Part shown: positions 55,537-64,000 of the stretch, piece after piece
Layout of the letters: each line of letters starts with the position of its first letter
Position numbering within the stretch: the first letter of the stretch is position 1
Assembly (NCBI GenBank): GCA_002500505.1
Contig: DLRM01000011.1
Location: 1-64,000, forward strand
DNA from: Planctomycetes bacterium UBA7888
Lineage (GTDB): Bacteria; Planctomycetota; UBA1135
DNA: 64,000 bases
Direction: 5' to 3'
Translations under genes and position numbers: made by a program
The notes under the pieces: model-generated
What the model was told of the DNA's origin: nothing
The model's database searches: none
Seen by the model: the letters and a program-made list of their open reading frames with translations, nothing else

Positions 55537-58500
55537 TCAATGATGCAATAGCTCTTTTAATTCCGAAACAGAGGGGACTCCAGAGAAGGCCGCCAAAGGG
55601 TTGCCATCCGCATCAGTCACCAAAGTAGTCGGTGCACCAAAGCCTTGAGGTTCATCGCCACATGGCGTCTCACACATGCAGTACTCCCCACGACCGCATC
55701 CAGAAAGGAGTTGGCTTACACCCATTGCAGCTAAATTAGCTTCCATTACAGAGACTTGATCCGAAGTGATGTCCACCAAGGGCTCGTAGGCTGGCTCATA
55801 CTTCTTGACGTAGCGATGCCACTCCTCTTTGTTCCCCGGATTGGTGCCGTAAGGAACGGCATACATTGCCATTTCGTTCCCATAAGTCTCAGAAATACGT
55901 TCAAGGCGAGGGATTGATTTTTTGCAGGCAGGACAAGTCGGGTATGAAAGCACGTACATGCGATGATTAGCACCATGGCCAGTTTCACCAATGAAGCCCA
56001 TGGCCTGGACTTTCTTCGGAACAGAACGGCCATTATCGTGACGAGCGACATCCGCTTTTCTCTTAGAGTTTTTATAGGCGTGCACTTTAAAAGATTCAGA
56101 TTTTTCGAAACAAGTCACTAAAGAACCTGCGGCAACTTCTTCGTCCCGAACCATTGTCCGTCCACTCGGCCAAATCACCTCAATAGAATCGGCGCGGCTC
56201 ACCCCCCGCCCTAAGCCAACCAACATGGTCGCACTATTCTGCGCCGCCAAACCTTCGCCACAGCGAAGTTCGCGCAGGAGAATCTTGTCTCCAACTCTTA
56301 CTCGCACTTTGGCACCATATCCATCAAGAGGAGCATAGCCTTTTACCGAATTTGGGCCTTGGTTGCCGCCAACGAATCGGAGAGCAATGAACGAGCCACT
56401 TGCGGAATCTTTTTGGTGTTCCCCAATTCGGTTACGGAACAACTTCACATAAGGCGCATTAGCATTCACTACGACCATGTCCTGAAAACCATCCTTGTCG
56501 TAGTCAAACAGAGCAAAGGAACGACTGTCGCCACCGTGGGCAGCTCCGGATATTCCTGAGATATCCATAAAATCCTGCCCACCCAAGCTCACCCACATAT
56601 GGTTGCTTTCTCCCCCAGAGAAGGATGCGCCGCTTTCAACTTGCGCAAGAATGGACCCGCCCAAATTCTCCGTGTCGGTTAATACTTCACCTTCTAGGTC
56701 CATTACTTGACTTTTCTCTTTAATTTCTATTTTTTCGTCAGTACGCACGACCGTGCGCCAGAATGCACTTCACAAATCTACTGAAAGCTTTACTTTTTCC
56801 GGCGCGGAATAGTATCCAGAGAGACCATACAAATCCAAGAAGCCGTCGTTGTCAAAGTCGGCAAACTGAACTCCCCAGGCCCATCCACCTTCCTCCACAG
56901 GGATTTTTCGTCCATCAGGCTCAGCCAAATCCCAGCGCTCATATTTAGTCATGCCGGAGACTTTGCTGAACCCTTCGCCATCGTTCCTGAAAAGCGTGTT
57001 CCCCTCAGCCATACGACGGAAGACAGGGTCAATCCCTTCACCTTTCAGAGCCTTGGGGTTGTAATTTTCACGACCTTCCATGAAGAATGAAGTCACTCGT
57101 CGACCGGCTTTAGAGAACATGTTGGCAACATACATGTCTTGATCTCCATCTTGATCGTAATCGCCGAAGGTTATCCCCATGCCAAATCCAATGTCCGCCG
57201 TTCCAGTTGATGCAGTAACATCGGAAAATCCACTTGAACCATTATTTTGGAACAGATTATTAGGAGCAAAATCATTTGCGCAATAAAGGTCCATATCACC
57301 ATCCAGGTCATAATCTGTCCAAGTAGCCTGGTAAGTATTCCGAAAGAGCTTAGCGAGCGGACTATCTAAAATGACCTCAAACCGCCCATTCCCTAAGTTA
57401 TGGAGCAATGTGTTCGGCGGTCCCGGGCGTTGGGTATAGTACTTGTTAGTTGAAGCAGTCTCATCGAATAGTTGAGCAAGATGTTTCCAGTCATCCGACG
57501 TCATGAAACGCCCTAAAGCGTCCTTCCATTCAGTTCTCTTCTTTTTGTAACGGCGAACATTGAGGGCCCTTTGAGCAAAGTCCCCGGCGTAGGAAGCGAA
57601 GTACAAATCTAAAAGCCCATCGTTGTCGTAATCTGCAGCGGCCACAGAGGAAATCAGGTACGGCATTTCGCCGTCAACTGCCTTTTGAGTGACATCATGA
57701 AACTTCCCGTTCTCATTCAATAAGAACATGGACCTCCGAAGGGTCCCACCCAGAACAAGATCTTGGTCTCCATCGTTGTCAAAGTCAGCAAAAATTGAGG
57801 AGGAGGTTTCGCCGTCAATGTCTAAACCAATTTCCGGGGCAATATCCTCAAAAGTTCCATCTCCCCGGTTCCGGAACAACATATTCTTCCCCCATCGCTC
57901 CATGACGTAAAAGTCGTCAAAACCATCTCCGTCAATGTCCACAATGGAAACACCGGGATGCCGATCAAAGGACTCGGGCCGGAAATACTCGGTCGGCTTT
58001 TCCCAATCCTCGCCACGCTTTATCGATGTGAGGTAATCCAAAACCTTTTCTTCGTGAATAGAGCGGCGAGCAGCTTTCAAACTCTCCACATCTAGAATGA
58101 CATCATCCAAAACATCTTCAAAAAGGTAGTGATCGGCTTCATAAGTTTTCAAATAAACAGTTTTCCATTCATAGATCCGAAAACTATCCGCATTGCCGCC
58201 ACGTGGCCGTCGAAGTGAAACGTGGGCAAGACCTTTGACTTTTCCAATCTTTCCATTTTTCATTTTTGCCGTCGCAACAAATAACATGCCGTGTTTGCGA
58301 GTCCTGGGATAGTTAATCCAAGTTGGCACTGGCAAATAAACCTTCATCTTCACCTTCTTGAAGTACTCGACCTCCTCAAAAAGACCACGATACAGACTCA
58401 TTTGATCGGGCGAGCCGGCTTGAACTTCTTCCGAAACTTGCCATTCCCGAACAACAAGATTGTTTGACGGAATTGTGGTTTCAGAAGGAGCAGCGGAAGT

Positions 58501-58746
58501 AATGCCTGTCCATGTAACTTGCTCTGCAAAAAGCGGCCAAGAAGTGGGGTCGGGAAAAGACATGTCCATGACACTTTCCCCCAATGGCTTGAAGATTCCT
58601 GATTTCCCCCAAGCAATGTGGACATTCTCAGATTCAAGCATCTTCTGGGTTTGGTTGTCCACCCCGGCCTGCTCATCAGAGCAGGAAGTTAGAGCTGGCA
58701 AAACCAGCAACAATAGTCTGAGATATTTAATTATATTAAATTTCAT
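55537..58746 (-). CDS. ASPIC/FG-GAP lipoprotein with thioredoxin domain, probable selenoprotein (Sec659)
   Basis: Read through an in-frame TGA at 56770-56772, a 1069-residue lipoprotein (lipobox LTSC, Cys22). FG-GAP/VCBS calcium-type repeats (DIDGDGFDD, DFDNDGDQD, DYDNDGLLD, DYDLDGDMD, DYDQDGDQD, DFDNDGFLD) lie before the TGA; after it come one more repeat (DYDKDGFQD), an ASPIC/UnbV domain (GYGAKVRVRVG...WPSGR) and a thioredoxin domain with CPAC (Cys938/941). Sec lies in SVDL-U-SAFWRTVV. The repeats continue in the same frame across the TGA, so the split into two genes is not natural; the second half would have no signal peptide or convincing start (GTG 56748). Alternative: nonsense mutation. 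Confidence 0.85.
56743..56758 (-). promoter_or_regulatory. Candidate bacterial SECIS hairpin with GGUC loop
   Basis: On the minus strand GCGCAC (56758-56753) pairs with GTGCGT (56748-56743) with one outer G-U, closing a four-base loop GGTC. Seventeen bases lie between the TGA and the loop. GGUC is the core of the apical loop of the E. coli fdhF SECIS recognised by SelB, at nearly the same distance. Confidence 0.8.
56770..56772 (-). other. In-frame TGA, probable selenocysteine codon (Sec659)
   Basis: TGA between the Leu codon of SVDL and the Ser codon of SAFWR. The frame is open for 658 codons before and 410 after, and the protein fold continues across it. The nearest candidate restart, GTG 56748, lies seven codons downstream without a ribosome site. 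Confidence 0.83.
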
Positions 58747-58829
58747 GTCCAGTAATCTGTGGTGGCAATTCTTTACCGGTTGGGATATTTTCCAATCCCC
58801 AAAGAAATTTACCAGCTTTCTTTGAAGAA

Positions 58830-61214
58830 TTACTTTCCCAAAAACGAGATTGGAGTCATCGAAAGAACCTCCCAGCCATCTTTTCCTTCTGTAACCCGAA
58901 TACACTGATCTACAGGGACATTTCGAAGGATTTGCCGAACTCCGCTTGCTGGCCACCACAACTCTAACTCTTCAATCTGGGTGGCACCACCAAGGCCAAT
59001 CTCCTGCTGCATGGTATTCCCACCAAAGCTGGCTCCCGGACCTGCAAAAACAAATATGTCCCTCTCCTTTCCCTCCTCCAGGATGCGGCAACGGATTTTA
59101 GTTCCAACGCCAAAGTGATTGGAGTCGACTCCCAATAATTTCAAATTGAGCCAATGATTATCATGCCCCTCATTTATGAAAAGGGCATTGCCGAAACTCC
59201 CGTCAAGATACCAACCGCCAAGTTGGTGCCATAAATCCAAATCGCCATCCTGGTCCAAATCCCCGAAAGCGACTCCGTGACCCTTCATCACGTGGCCAAG
59301 TCCAGATTCAGCGCTGGCAAGCTGGAAACTTTTCCCTTCGATGTTTCGAAAAAGGAGGTTAGGGATCATGGTTTCAAAAGGAGGGGCCCCGGTTCCTAAG
59401 TAGAAATCCATCCAACCATCGCTATCAATGTCGCCATAGTTGTGCCCCATCGTCAGGAAAGTTCGGTCAACTCCGTATTCTTTCGTCTGGTCTACAAAAT
59501 GGCCCGTTCCATCATTCAGGTAAAAGCGAGCCGATTCGAATTCAGAGGGCAAATCAAACCATTCGAGAGCAGAGGGGTCTACGGTTGGCTCGAGGGGATA
59601 AGTCGATGTAAAGACATCCAGCCAACCATCATTGTTCACATCAAAGAACCAGGACCCGAAGGTTTTTTCATGCCCGCCGACAAAGGCCAGGCCTAGCTCT
59701 GGCGCAACATCAATAAAGGTCCCATCACCATTATTTCGATACAAGCGGTTTGAATTACGGAAGTTCGAAATCAATAAATCTGAGTCGCCGTCATTATCAA
59801 AGTCGCCCCAATTCACGGCTCTCACATGACCATAATTGACAACACCGGCCTCGTTAGCGACATCGCTAAAAGTACCATCGCCATTGTTTCGGAAAAGCTG
59901 GCTAGGGGAAATGCTCTTTTCTGAAAGAATCTCATTCCCGACATAAAGGTCCAAATCGCCATCGTTGTCATAGTCGCCCCAGGCACCCGCAAGATTCGGG
60001 TAATCGGGTTTGCCTAAACCGGCCTCCAAAGTGACGTCACGAAAATGTCCCTTCCCATCATTTTGAAGCAGTGAATTCCTATCCATTCCACCCAGCCTCA
60101 TCCACGCACCACGGAGAACATAAAGATCTAAATCTCCGTCATTGTCGTAGTCGGCATGAAGGACATTGAGCCCACCAAGTTGATCTTTTAGACCAGCCCG
60201 GTCGGTCCAACTCGTGAAAGTTCCGTCGCCGTTATTGTGATAATAAGACAGGGGAACTGTGCGGTCGCATGAGGAAGAAACGAGGTCAAAGAGACCATCC
60301 CCATCAAAATCATCCATCACAGCACTACCGGACAAGTCAAAGGAATTCACTCCGAGATGCCGAGATACATTCCGGAAATGGGGAACCTCTGCACCAGTGC
60401 GAATTTTATCTGGGTTTAATCGCCTGTCTTCAGGCACTTGCTCGGGCCAAGTTCCCTCTGCGATGTGCGCGTAGTTATAAAGCCAAAGAGCTCCCGGAGA
60501 TGTGGGGTCCTCTTCCAAGATTTTTTCTAGAGCCTGGATTGCAAGCCGGGCCCCGCCTGGATTCGTCCAAAGACCCCCTCCCTCGAATGGGAAGATTCCA
60601 CTTTCCTCGTTGTTTTTGACAATGCAATATTCAACTTCCCCTTCTCGCAAGTGGGAAACTGCAATCCAGCGCAAAGCCAAGTGACGAGTTTTCCGGGGAA
60701 GTCGCTTTTTTTCGGCAATCACCGAGGCGGTTTCGAAATGTTTACGCGCGGTCTTCACTCGCCCAACGCGCAAAAGATATCCTCCAATGGAAATATGCAG
60801 CTTTACGGCAAGGGACTCTTTCCCTTCAACAACGCCCATCTTTAAAGCGTACTCAGAAGCCCAATCCACCTCTTCTTCTGGGAAAGCGAACATGGGGGAG
60901 CCAAAGCGCCAGGATGCCATCTGGGCTATAGCAAGAGGAGCTTTGTAGGCAAAAACCTGGGTCCAAGTCGCCGCTCCTGCGAACGAAAGGATAGCAAGGA
61001 AAGCAATTGCTTTAGAGCGCGGTGATTGGATTGGAATCCAAGGACCCACTAAAAGAAGGAGCCCAGAAGTCAGGGCAACGGCATCGAAGGTGAAAACGCT
61101 ACTAACCGTAAAAGGGTTCTCGGAAGCCAAGGCCCAAAACTCCAGCAGGCCTAAGGTCCAATGATTGATAAGGAGGCCTACAAGAATCAGCAGGATGCCT
61201 ACGATTCGATTCAT
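58830..61214 (-). CDS. ASPIC/UnbV FG-GAP repeat protein with TPR-like N-terminal region
   Basis: A 794-residue protein. Three N-terminal hydrophobic helices (about residues 4-90) anchor it, followed by a helical TPR-like segment (residues about 110-240), six or more FG-GAP/VCBS repeats (DFDGDGLFD, DYDNDGDLD twice, DFDNDGDSD, DVNNDGWLD, DIDSDGWMD, DLDQDGDLD), and a C-terminal ASPIC/UnbV domain (HFGVGTKIRC...LWWPASGVRQ). Paralogue of the downstream Sec-containing protein, 83 bases away, but without TGA and without thioredoxin. No enzymatic function assigned. Confidence 0.9.
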   Translation of the reverse strand: MNRIVGILLILVGLLINHWTLGLLEFWALASENPFTVSSVFTFDAVALTSGLLLLVGPWIPIQSPRSKAIAFLAILSFAGAATWTQVFAYKAPLAIAQMASWRFGSPMFAFPEEEVDWASEYALKMGVVEGKESLAVKLHISIGGYLLRVGRVKTARKHFETASVIAEKKRLPRKTRHLALRWIAVSHLREGEVEYCIVKNNEESGIFPFEGGGLWTNPGGARLAIQALEKILEEDPTSPGALWLYNYAHIAEGTWPEQVPEDRRLNPDKIRTGAEVPHFRNVSRHLGVNSFDLSGSAVMDDFDGDGLFDLVSSSCDRTVPLSYYHNNGDGTFTSWTDRAGLKDQLGGLNVLHADYDNDGDLDLYVLRGAWMRLGGMDRNSLLQNDGKGHFRDVTLEAGLGKPDYPNLAGAWGDYDNDGDLDLYVGNEILSEKSISPSQLFRNNGDGTFSDVANEAGVVNYGHVRAVNWGDFDNDGDSDLLISNFRNSNRLYRNNGDGTFIDVAPELGLAFVGGHEKTFGSWFFDVNNDGWLDVFTSTYPLEPTVDPSALEWFDLPSEFESARFYLNDGTGHFVDQTKEYGVDRTFLTMGHNYGDIDSDGWMDFYLGTGAPPFETMIPNLLFRNIEGKSFQLASAESGLGHVMKGHGVAFGDLDQDGDLDLWHQLGGWYLDGSFGNALFINEGHDNHWLNLKLLGVDSNHFGVGTKIRCRILEEGKERDIFVFAGPGASFGGNTMQQEIGLGGATQIEELELWWPASGVRQILRNVPVDQCIRVTEGKDGWEVLSMTPISFLGK

Positions 61215-61341
61215 TATTAAGCGTTTGTTATTAGAGCAGTTGGGCCACGACTGACTTTCTTGAGAATGACAAGTTTATCATCTCCATAATCTCAAAACGC
61301 TTCTACAACATATCGCCCAACCGAAAAAACCACATACAAAC

Positions 61342-61378
61342 AAAAAAGCGCCCAACCCCTAAAAGAGGGTCGGGCGCT
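61342..61378 (-). terminator. Intrinsic terminator after the histone gene
   Basis: On the minus strand AGCGCCCGACCC and its partner GGGTTGGGCGCT enclose a CTCTTTTAGG-type loop, followed by TTTTTT. Starts about 18 bases after the stop codon of the histone gene. Strong. Confidence 0.88.
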
Positions 61379-61395
61379 CGAGGTCAGGCAAAAAA

Positions 61396-61611
61396 TTATT
61401 CGCCGTCCGGAGCCGCTGGAGCGGGCCAGCTGAAATCTCGATCCTTCACCGTCTTGCGACGGTCTTTGGCCGCAGCCGCAATGGCCTGATCGGTCAGGGC
61501 GCGAACCATGTCCGAAATAACAGGGGATACATTGCCGGCACAGTTCATGCCTGCTTGTTCTTTAATGTACTTCTTAAGCTTAGAAACGACGACGAGGACT
61601 TCGCTACTCAT
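61396..61611 (-). CDS. Single-fold bacterial histone
   Basis: A 71-residue protein whose core (SEVLVVVSKLKKYIKEQAG, then PVISDMVRALTDQAIAAAAKD, then RRKTVKDRDF) fits the histone fold: short helix, long central helix, short helix, with the conserved RKTVKxxD-type end seen in archaeal histones and in bacterial histones such as Bdellovibrio Bd0055. An acidic Ala/Pro tail follows. A good ribosome site (AAGGAG) lies 5 bases before ATG 61611 and a strong terminator follows, so it is a monocistronic, probably abundant, product. DNA binding is inferred from the fold. Confidence 0.85.
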   Translation of the reverse strand: MSSEVLVVVSKLKKYIKEQAGMNCAGNVSPVISDMVRALTDQAIAAAAKDRRKTVKDRDFSWPAPAAPDGE

Positions 61612-61700
61612 GATGACTCCTTAATGATGTTGGAATGCGGACCGGATGGTCCTGGGTGAACACGGCACCGGGCCGCTCTATTCGAGTCTATCGGCCCTTG

Positions 61701-61726
61701 GGGGCTTCTTTTGGCCAGAAAGCCCC
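61701..61726. other. Inverted repeat between the histone gene and the cytochrome operon
   Basis: GGGGCTT and AAGCCCC arms (7 bp) enclose a loop holding TGGCCA. It follows the stop of the membrane cytochrome gene on the minus strand but lacks a U-tract there, so it is only a weak terminator candidate; the remainder of 61612-61803 holds the histone leader. Confidence 0.4.
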
Positions 61727-61803
61727 TAATTTGCTCCTTTTTTAAAAAACTAGATTCCCGAATCTTCAGCAAAAAATGGCCTAAGTCGATTCCAGAAAGC
61801 AAC

Positions 61804-62229
61804 TTATGGTTCTTTGTTGACTGGAACAACTTGATGGATGAGAAAACCCAAGAACCAAATAAGACCGGTTATGAGGTGGCTTATAGCCCAGAATTGGCGC
61901 CAGAACTCCTCAACAGAAACCTGCAAGAACCACCCTGAAAGAGCCGCTGGAGCGGCAAGCAGGGCCAAAAATAGGCCAGTCCGCCTTCGACTGCGATGCC
62001 CTTGACGTATCTTCCCCCAGACATGCTTTTTCCAGACTAAGCCCAAAACAAAGACCAAAAATGGGGCGCCCAGGATGTGGAGGAGTTGCATCTGCGGCTC
62101 CCAAGGGTGATGCAAAATTGAAAACTCTTCGATGGGCTCCAGAAAGTAAATCATCCAAGCCCAAACGATTCCCGTCAGCCCTACAACGGCAACGGAAAGA
62201 TGAATCCACCAGGCCTCAATTCGGCTCAT
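61804..62229 (-). CDS. Four-helix membrane protein, cytochrome-b-like
   Basis: A 141-residue integral membrane protein with about four TM helices and scattered His (WIHLSV, LHHPWEP, LLHILGAP, ISHLITG, LIHQVV) consistent with a heme-b membrane domain as in DUF4405/PepSY-like reductases. ATG 62229 overlaps the FMN-binding gene stop by 14 bases, indicating coupling. Role: transmembrane electron transfer with the FMN protein (inference). Confidence 0.75.
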   Translation of the reverse strand: MSRIEAWWIHLSVAVVGLTGIVWAWMIYFLEPIEEFSILHHPWEPQMQLLHILGAPFLVFVLGLVWKKHVWGKIRQGHRSRRRTGLFLALLAAPAALSGWFLQVSVEEFWRQFWAISHLITGLIWFLGFLIHQVVPVNKEP

Positions 62230-62746
62230 TTCGTTCCTGAAGCACCTTCCACAGCGCCAGCGAGCGTCGCGCAGCGTTGACTGCGGCACGAGAAGACAAA
62301 GTCGCCCCTGTGATACCATCAATCCCCTTTTTCAGATGGAGATTGTCATTGAGTGGCCACCCATCAAGTCGCTGAAGCCACTTCCCCGGAGGCAAGTATT
62401 CGCGCGGCTCGGCAAAACCCAAAACCCGACTCCCCAGAATGGTTCCATCCGGAGCAATTGCAAAAAGAAGGCTCTCCCTCTTCGATCGGACACGGTGTGT
62501 ATCCAAAAAGGCCCATGCGAGAACTGCCCCCTTTTTAGACATCGCCTGATAACTTCGAACTACGCCAGATACCTTGCTTCCTGCAAATTCACAGGCTCTC
62601 TTTCGTTCAGAATTCGTCAAATAAACGGTATGAGCCGACCAAACAGCTTTCGAAACAAGCTGCTTTAGGGCCTCGTCGCGGGTGGGGAACTGAGGTCCCC
62701 CACCCGCTAAAGGAAAGGTCACAAGGACTAGGAGAAAAAATCGCAA
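62216..62746 (-). CDS. Exported FMN-binding domain protein
   Basis: A 176-residue protein with a signal peptide (FFLLVLVTFPLAGGG) and an FMN-binding domain ending in DGITGATLSS, the flavinylation motif of NqrC/RnfG-type proteins in which the Thr after GA (Thr149) is covalently modified. It sits between the porin and the cytochrome-like gene, 14 bases after the porin stop, so a periplasmic flavin electron carrier is likely. Confidence 0.88.
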   Translation of the reverse strand: MRFFLLVLVTFPLAGGGPQFPTRDEALKQLVSKAVWSAHTVYLTNSERKRACEFAGSKVSGVVRSYQAMSKKGAVLAWAFLDTHRVRSKRESLLFAIAPDGTILGSRVLGFAEPREYLPPGKWLQRLDGWPLNDNLHLKKGIDGITGATLSSRAAVNAARRSLALWKVLQERNEPN

Positions 62747-62760
62747 GTGAACATTCTAAC

Positions 62761-63921
62761 CTAGAAGATGTATCCGACTGAAACTTCCAGAATGTCGGTC
62801 TCAGTGCCTTGATACTCTTCCGTAGTAGTGTTGGCCTTAAAAATGACACGGTCACTTGGCTGGTAGGCAAGTCCAAAAGTAGTTCGGTCCCTCTCCGTAT
62901 CTGCGGCAGTGTCGACTAAGTAATCCAGCATTTCCTTGCGCACGAAAGGCGTTAGAGAAGTTCCGTTGCCACGATTAGCCCAGAGGTCATAACCAGCTTC
63001 TGCGTACCAGCCCTTTAAGCTGTCGGAATCGCTTGGATTAGCCAACAAATCGGCATTATTGACTTCAGCCGTAGCGTAGAGACCACGAAGGCGCAAAGGT
63101 CCACGGTCGTACTGCATATGAATGTCATAGAGAGTGGTGCCAAAGTCAGTTGTATCTGAAGTACTCTGATTGGAATCGCCACTGTAGAAAGATCCACCAA
63201 CCGTCCAACCTTGGGCTCCAGTCCAATCTAAACGGCCCGATAGAGCTAAATTCTCAGCTTTCGCTTTGTGACCGGCTTGGCGACCAGACCGCATGCCACC
63301 GCTGGGATTCAAATCGGCGGCATCAAACCCATTCATAACGTAAAGGCGCCATGAAAAATCGCCTTGCTCGCCGTAGGCGCCAACACCATTTTCATGCCAA
63401 GTCGACGGGAGAATTTTCCGCTCAACCTCTGGGCGGTTCGCAGACCAAAAGGTTGTGGGCTCATGCAGTTCATTAATCCAACCCATAGGGACCAACATAT
63501 GACCCATTCGGTATCCCATGCCGCCGCCATCGTTGTAATCCAGATAAGCAAACTCAAGTTTTACTTCGTCTACATGCTCAAATTCGATTTCAGAGTTGAA
63601 AACCCAGTTGTCATCAAAACGATAACCTGCGTACAAAATCGCGCGGTAAAAATCCCAAGTATTGCCGGCATCTTTGCCGGTGTAGAGCATTTCGCCATAA
63701 CCGCCAAAGGAGATGCCAGGGGCTGCGCTGTAGACCTTGGAGGCCGCAGGACCCATTCCAAGGACGCTACCTACAGCGCCGCCAGACTCTTGAATTCCGA
63801 TATTCTCAACCTGCTCCGCAAGTAAATCGATGCGGCGAGAAAGCTCATTATTGGAAGGTTCTTGCCCTTGTAGATTAGGCGAGAAAAGCGCAAAAAGGAA
63901 GGTGAAGGGGAGTATTTTCAT
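62761..63921 (-). CDS. Outer-membrane porin (OprO/P-like)
   Basis: A 386-residue beta-barrel protein. A signal peptide (MKILPFTFLFALFSPNLQGQ), a short coiled-coil (ELSRRIDLLAEQVENIG) that may anchor to peptidoglycan or form a trimer, and aromatic amphipathic strands to a C-terminal VGYIF. ATG 63921 is the first start; a Fur-like box lies 17 bases upstream. First gene of the putative iron-responsive operon with the FMN and cytochrome genes. Confidence 0.85.
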   Translation of the reverse strand: MKILPFTFLFALFSPNLQGQEPSNNELSRRIDLLAEQVENIGIQESGGAVGSVLGMGPAASKVYSAAPGISFGGYGEMLYTGKDAGNTWDFYRAILYAGYRFDDNWVFNSEIEFEHVDEVKLEFAYLDYNDGGGMGYRMGHMLVPMGWINELHEPTTFWSANRPEVERKILPSTWHENGVGAYGEQGDFSWRLYVMNGFDAADLNPSGGMRSGRQAGHKAKAENLALSGRLDWTGAQGWTVGGSFYSGDSNQSTSDTTDFGTTLYDIHMQYDRGPLRLRGLYATAEVNNADLLANPSDSDSLKGWYAEAGYDLWANRGNGTSLTPFVRKEMLDYLVDTAADTERDRTTFGLAYQPSDRVIFKANTTTEEYQGTETDILEVSVGYIF

Positions 63922-63938
63922 TTCGTTATTTTATTTTT

Positions 63939-63957
63939 AATGAGACTCATTCTCATT
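63939..63957 (-). promoter_or_regulatory. Fur-box-like operator
   Basis: AATGAGAATGAGTCTCATT on the minus strand. The core TGAGAAT-G-AGTCTCA is a near-perfect 7-1-7 palindrome like the Fur consensus, located 17 bases before the porin ATG, in an A/T-rich promoter-like region. The remaining 43 bases to the window edge show no gene. Confidence 0.7.
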
Positions 63958-64000
63958 GTGATGGGGTCAGGATAGCAATTTCTTGATTTCTTTCAAGCAA

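Noticed and set aside
56748..56772. Two separate genes (55537-56748 and 56770-58746) in the ASPIC region
   Set aside because: Same frame, FG-GAP repeats on both sides, no ribosome site or signal for the second. Read as one gene.

Overview
The window is dense, double-stranded bacterial coding sequence at roughly even GC, with about fifty genes, very short gaps (none over 300 bases) and frequent TTG/GTG starts and ATGA-type overlaps. The cell is a diderm: there are TonB and a TonB-dependent receptor, a porin, LptB, a heptose adenylyltransferase and a heptosyltransferase. Tandem FG-GAP/ASPIC-UnbV proteins, a signal peptidase with a large insert, a reprolysin-type protease, a Thr-type sulfatase-fold protein and a bacterial histone suggest an uncultured, probably marine, Planctomycetota-like lineage. 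That placement is inference from gene content; no rRNA is present.

Layout. 1-4.7 kb: secreted thioredoxin-like, peptidase-like and metalloprotease genes, then a TlpA-like thioredoxin whose first active-site Cys codon is TGA. 4.8-14.4 kb: tRNA-Pro, a clan-A glycoside hydrolase, a PTPS-III-type pterin enzyme, a sulfatase-fold lipoprotein, a receiver/PEP-synthase-like protein, gdhA and a pyrK-like gene. 14.4-27.6 kb: a long co-directional housekeeping run (Nudix, HD, argS, apt, sigma-28-like factor, birA, rph, phosphoesterase, rdgB, lepA, lepB, lptB, etfB, etfA). 27.6-35.1 kb: two divergent operons, one with Nudix, Gfo/Idh/MocA, radical SAM and a methyltransferase/kinase-like fusion, the other with hldE-C/rfaE2, GT9 heptosyltransferase, PLD synthase and EEP phosphatase, which looks like envelope or saccharide synthesis. 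35.2-45.7 kb: ligA with a cytidine-deaminase-like pseudoenzyme, an AGCS transporter with a one-TM small protein, an HPt protein, a DegT aminotransferase, and TonB with its receptor. 45.9-55.4 kb: typA, lemA, a uvrD/pcrA-type helicase, M3 peptidase, rmuC and fabH. 55.5-61.2 kb: two ASPIC/FG-GAP proteins, one carrying an in-frame TGA and a C-terminal thioredoxin domain. 61.4-64 kb: a bacterial histone and a Fur-box-headed operon of porin, FMN-binding protein and membrane cytochrome-b-like protein.

The main discovery is two genes interrupted by in-frame TGA. In both, the frame and the protein fold continue through the TGA, and a hairpin follows whose apical loop starts after exactly 17 intervening bases. 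In the TlpA-like gene the TGA sits at the first Cys of the CxxC motif, giving UPGC. In the ASPIC gene the hairpin loop is GGUC, the loop element of the classic E. coli fdhF SECIS. Both are best read as selenoproteins that ordinary gene callers would split in two. TGA also serves as an ordinary stop in the window (for example rph, lepB and the HD gene), so genome-wide reassignment is unlikely. The second notable item is a 71-residue single-fold bacterial histone with its own strong terminator.
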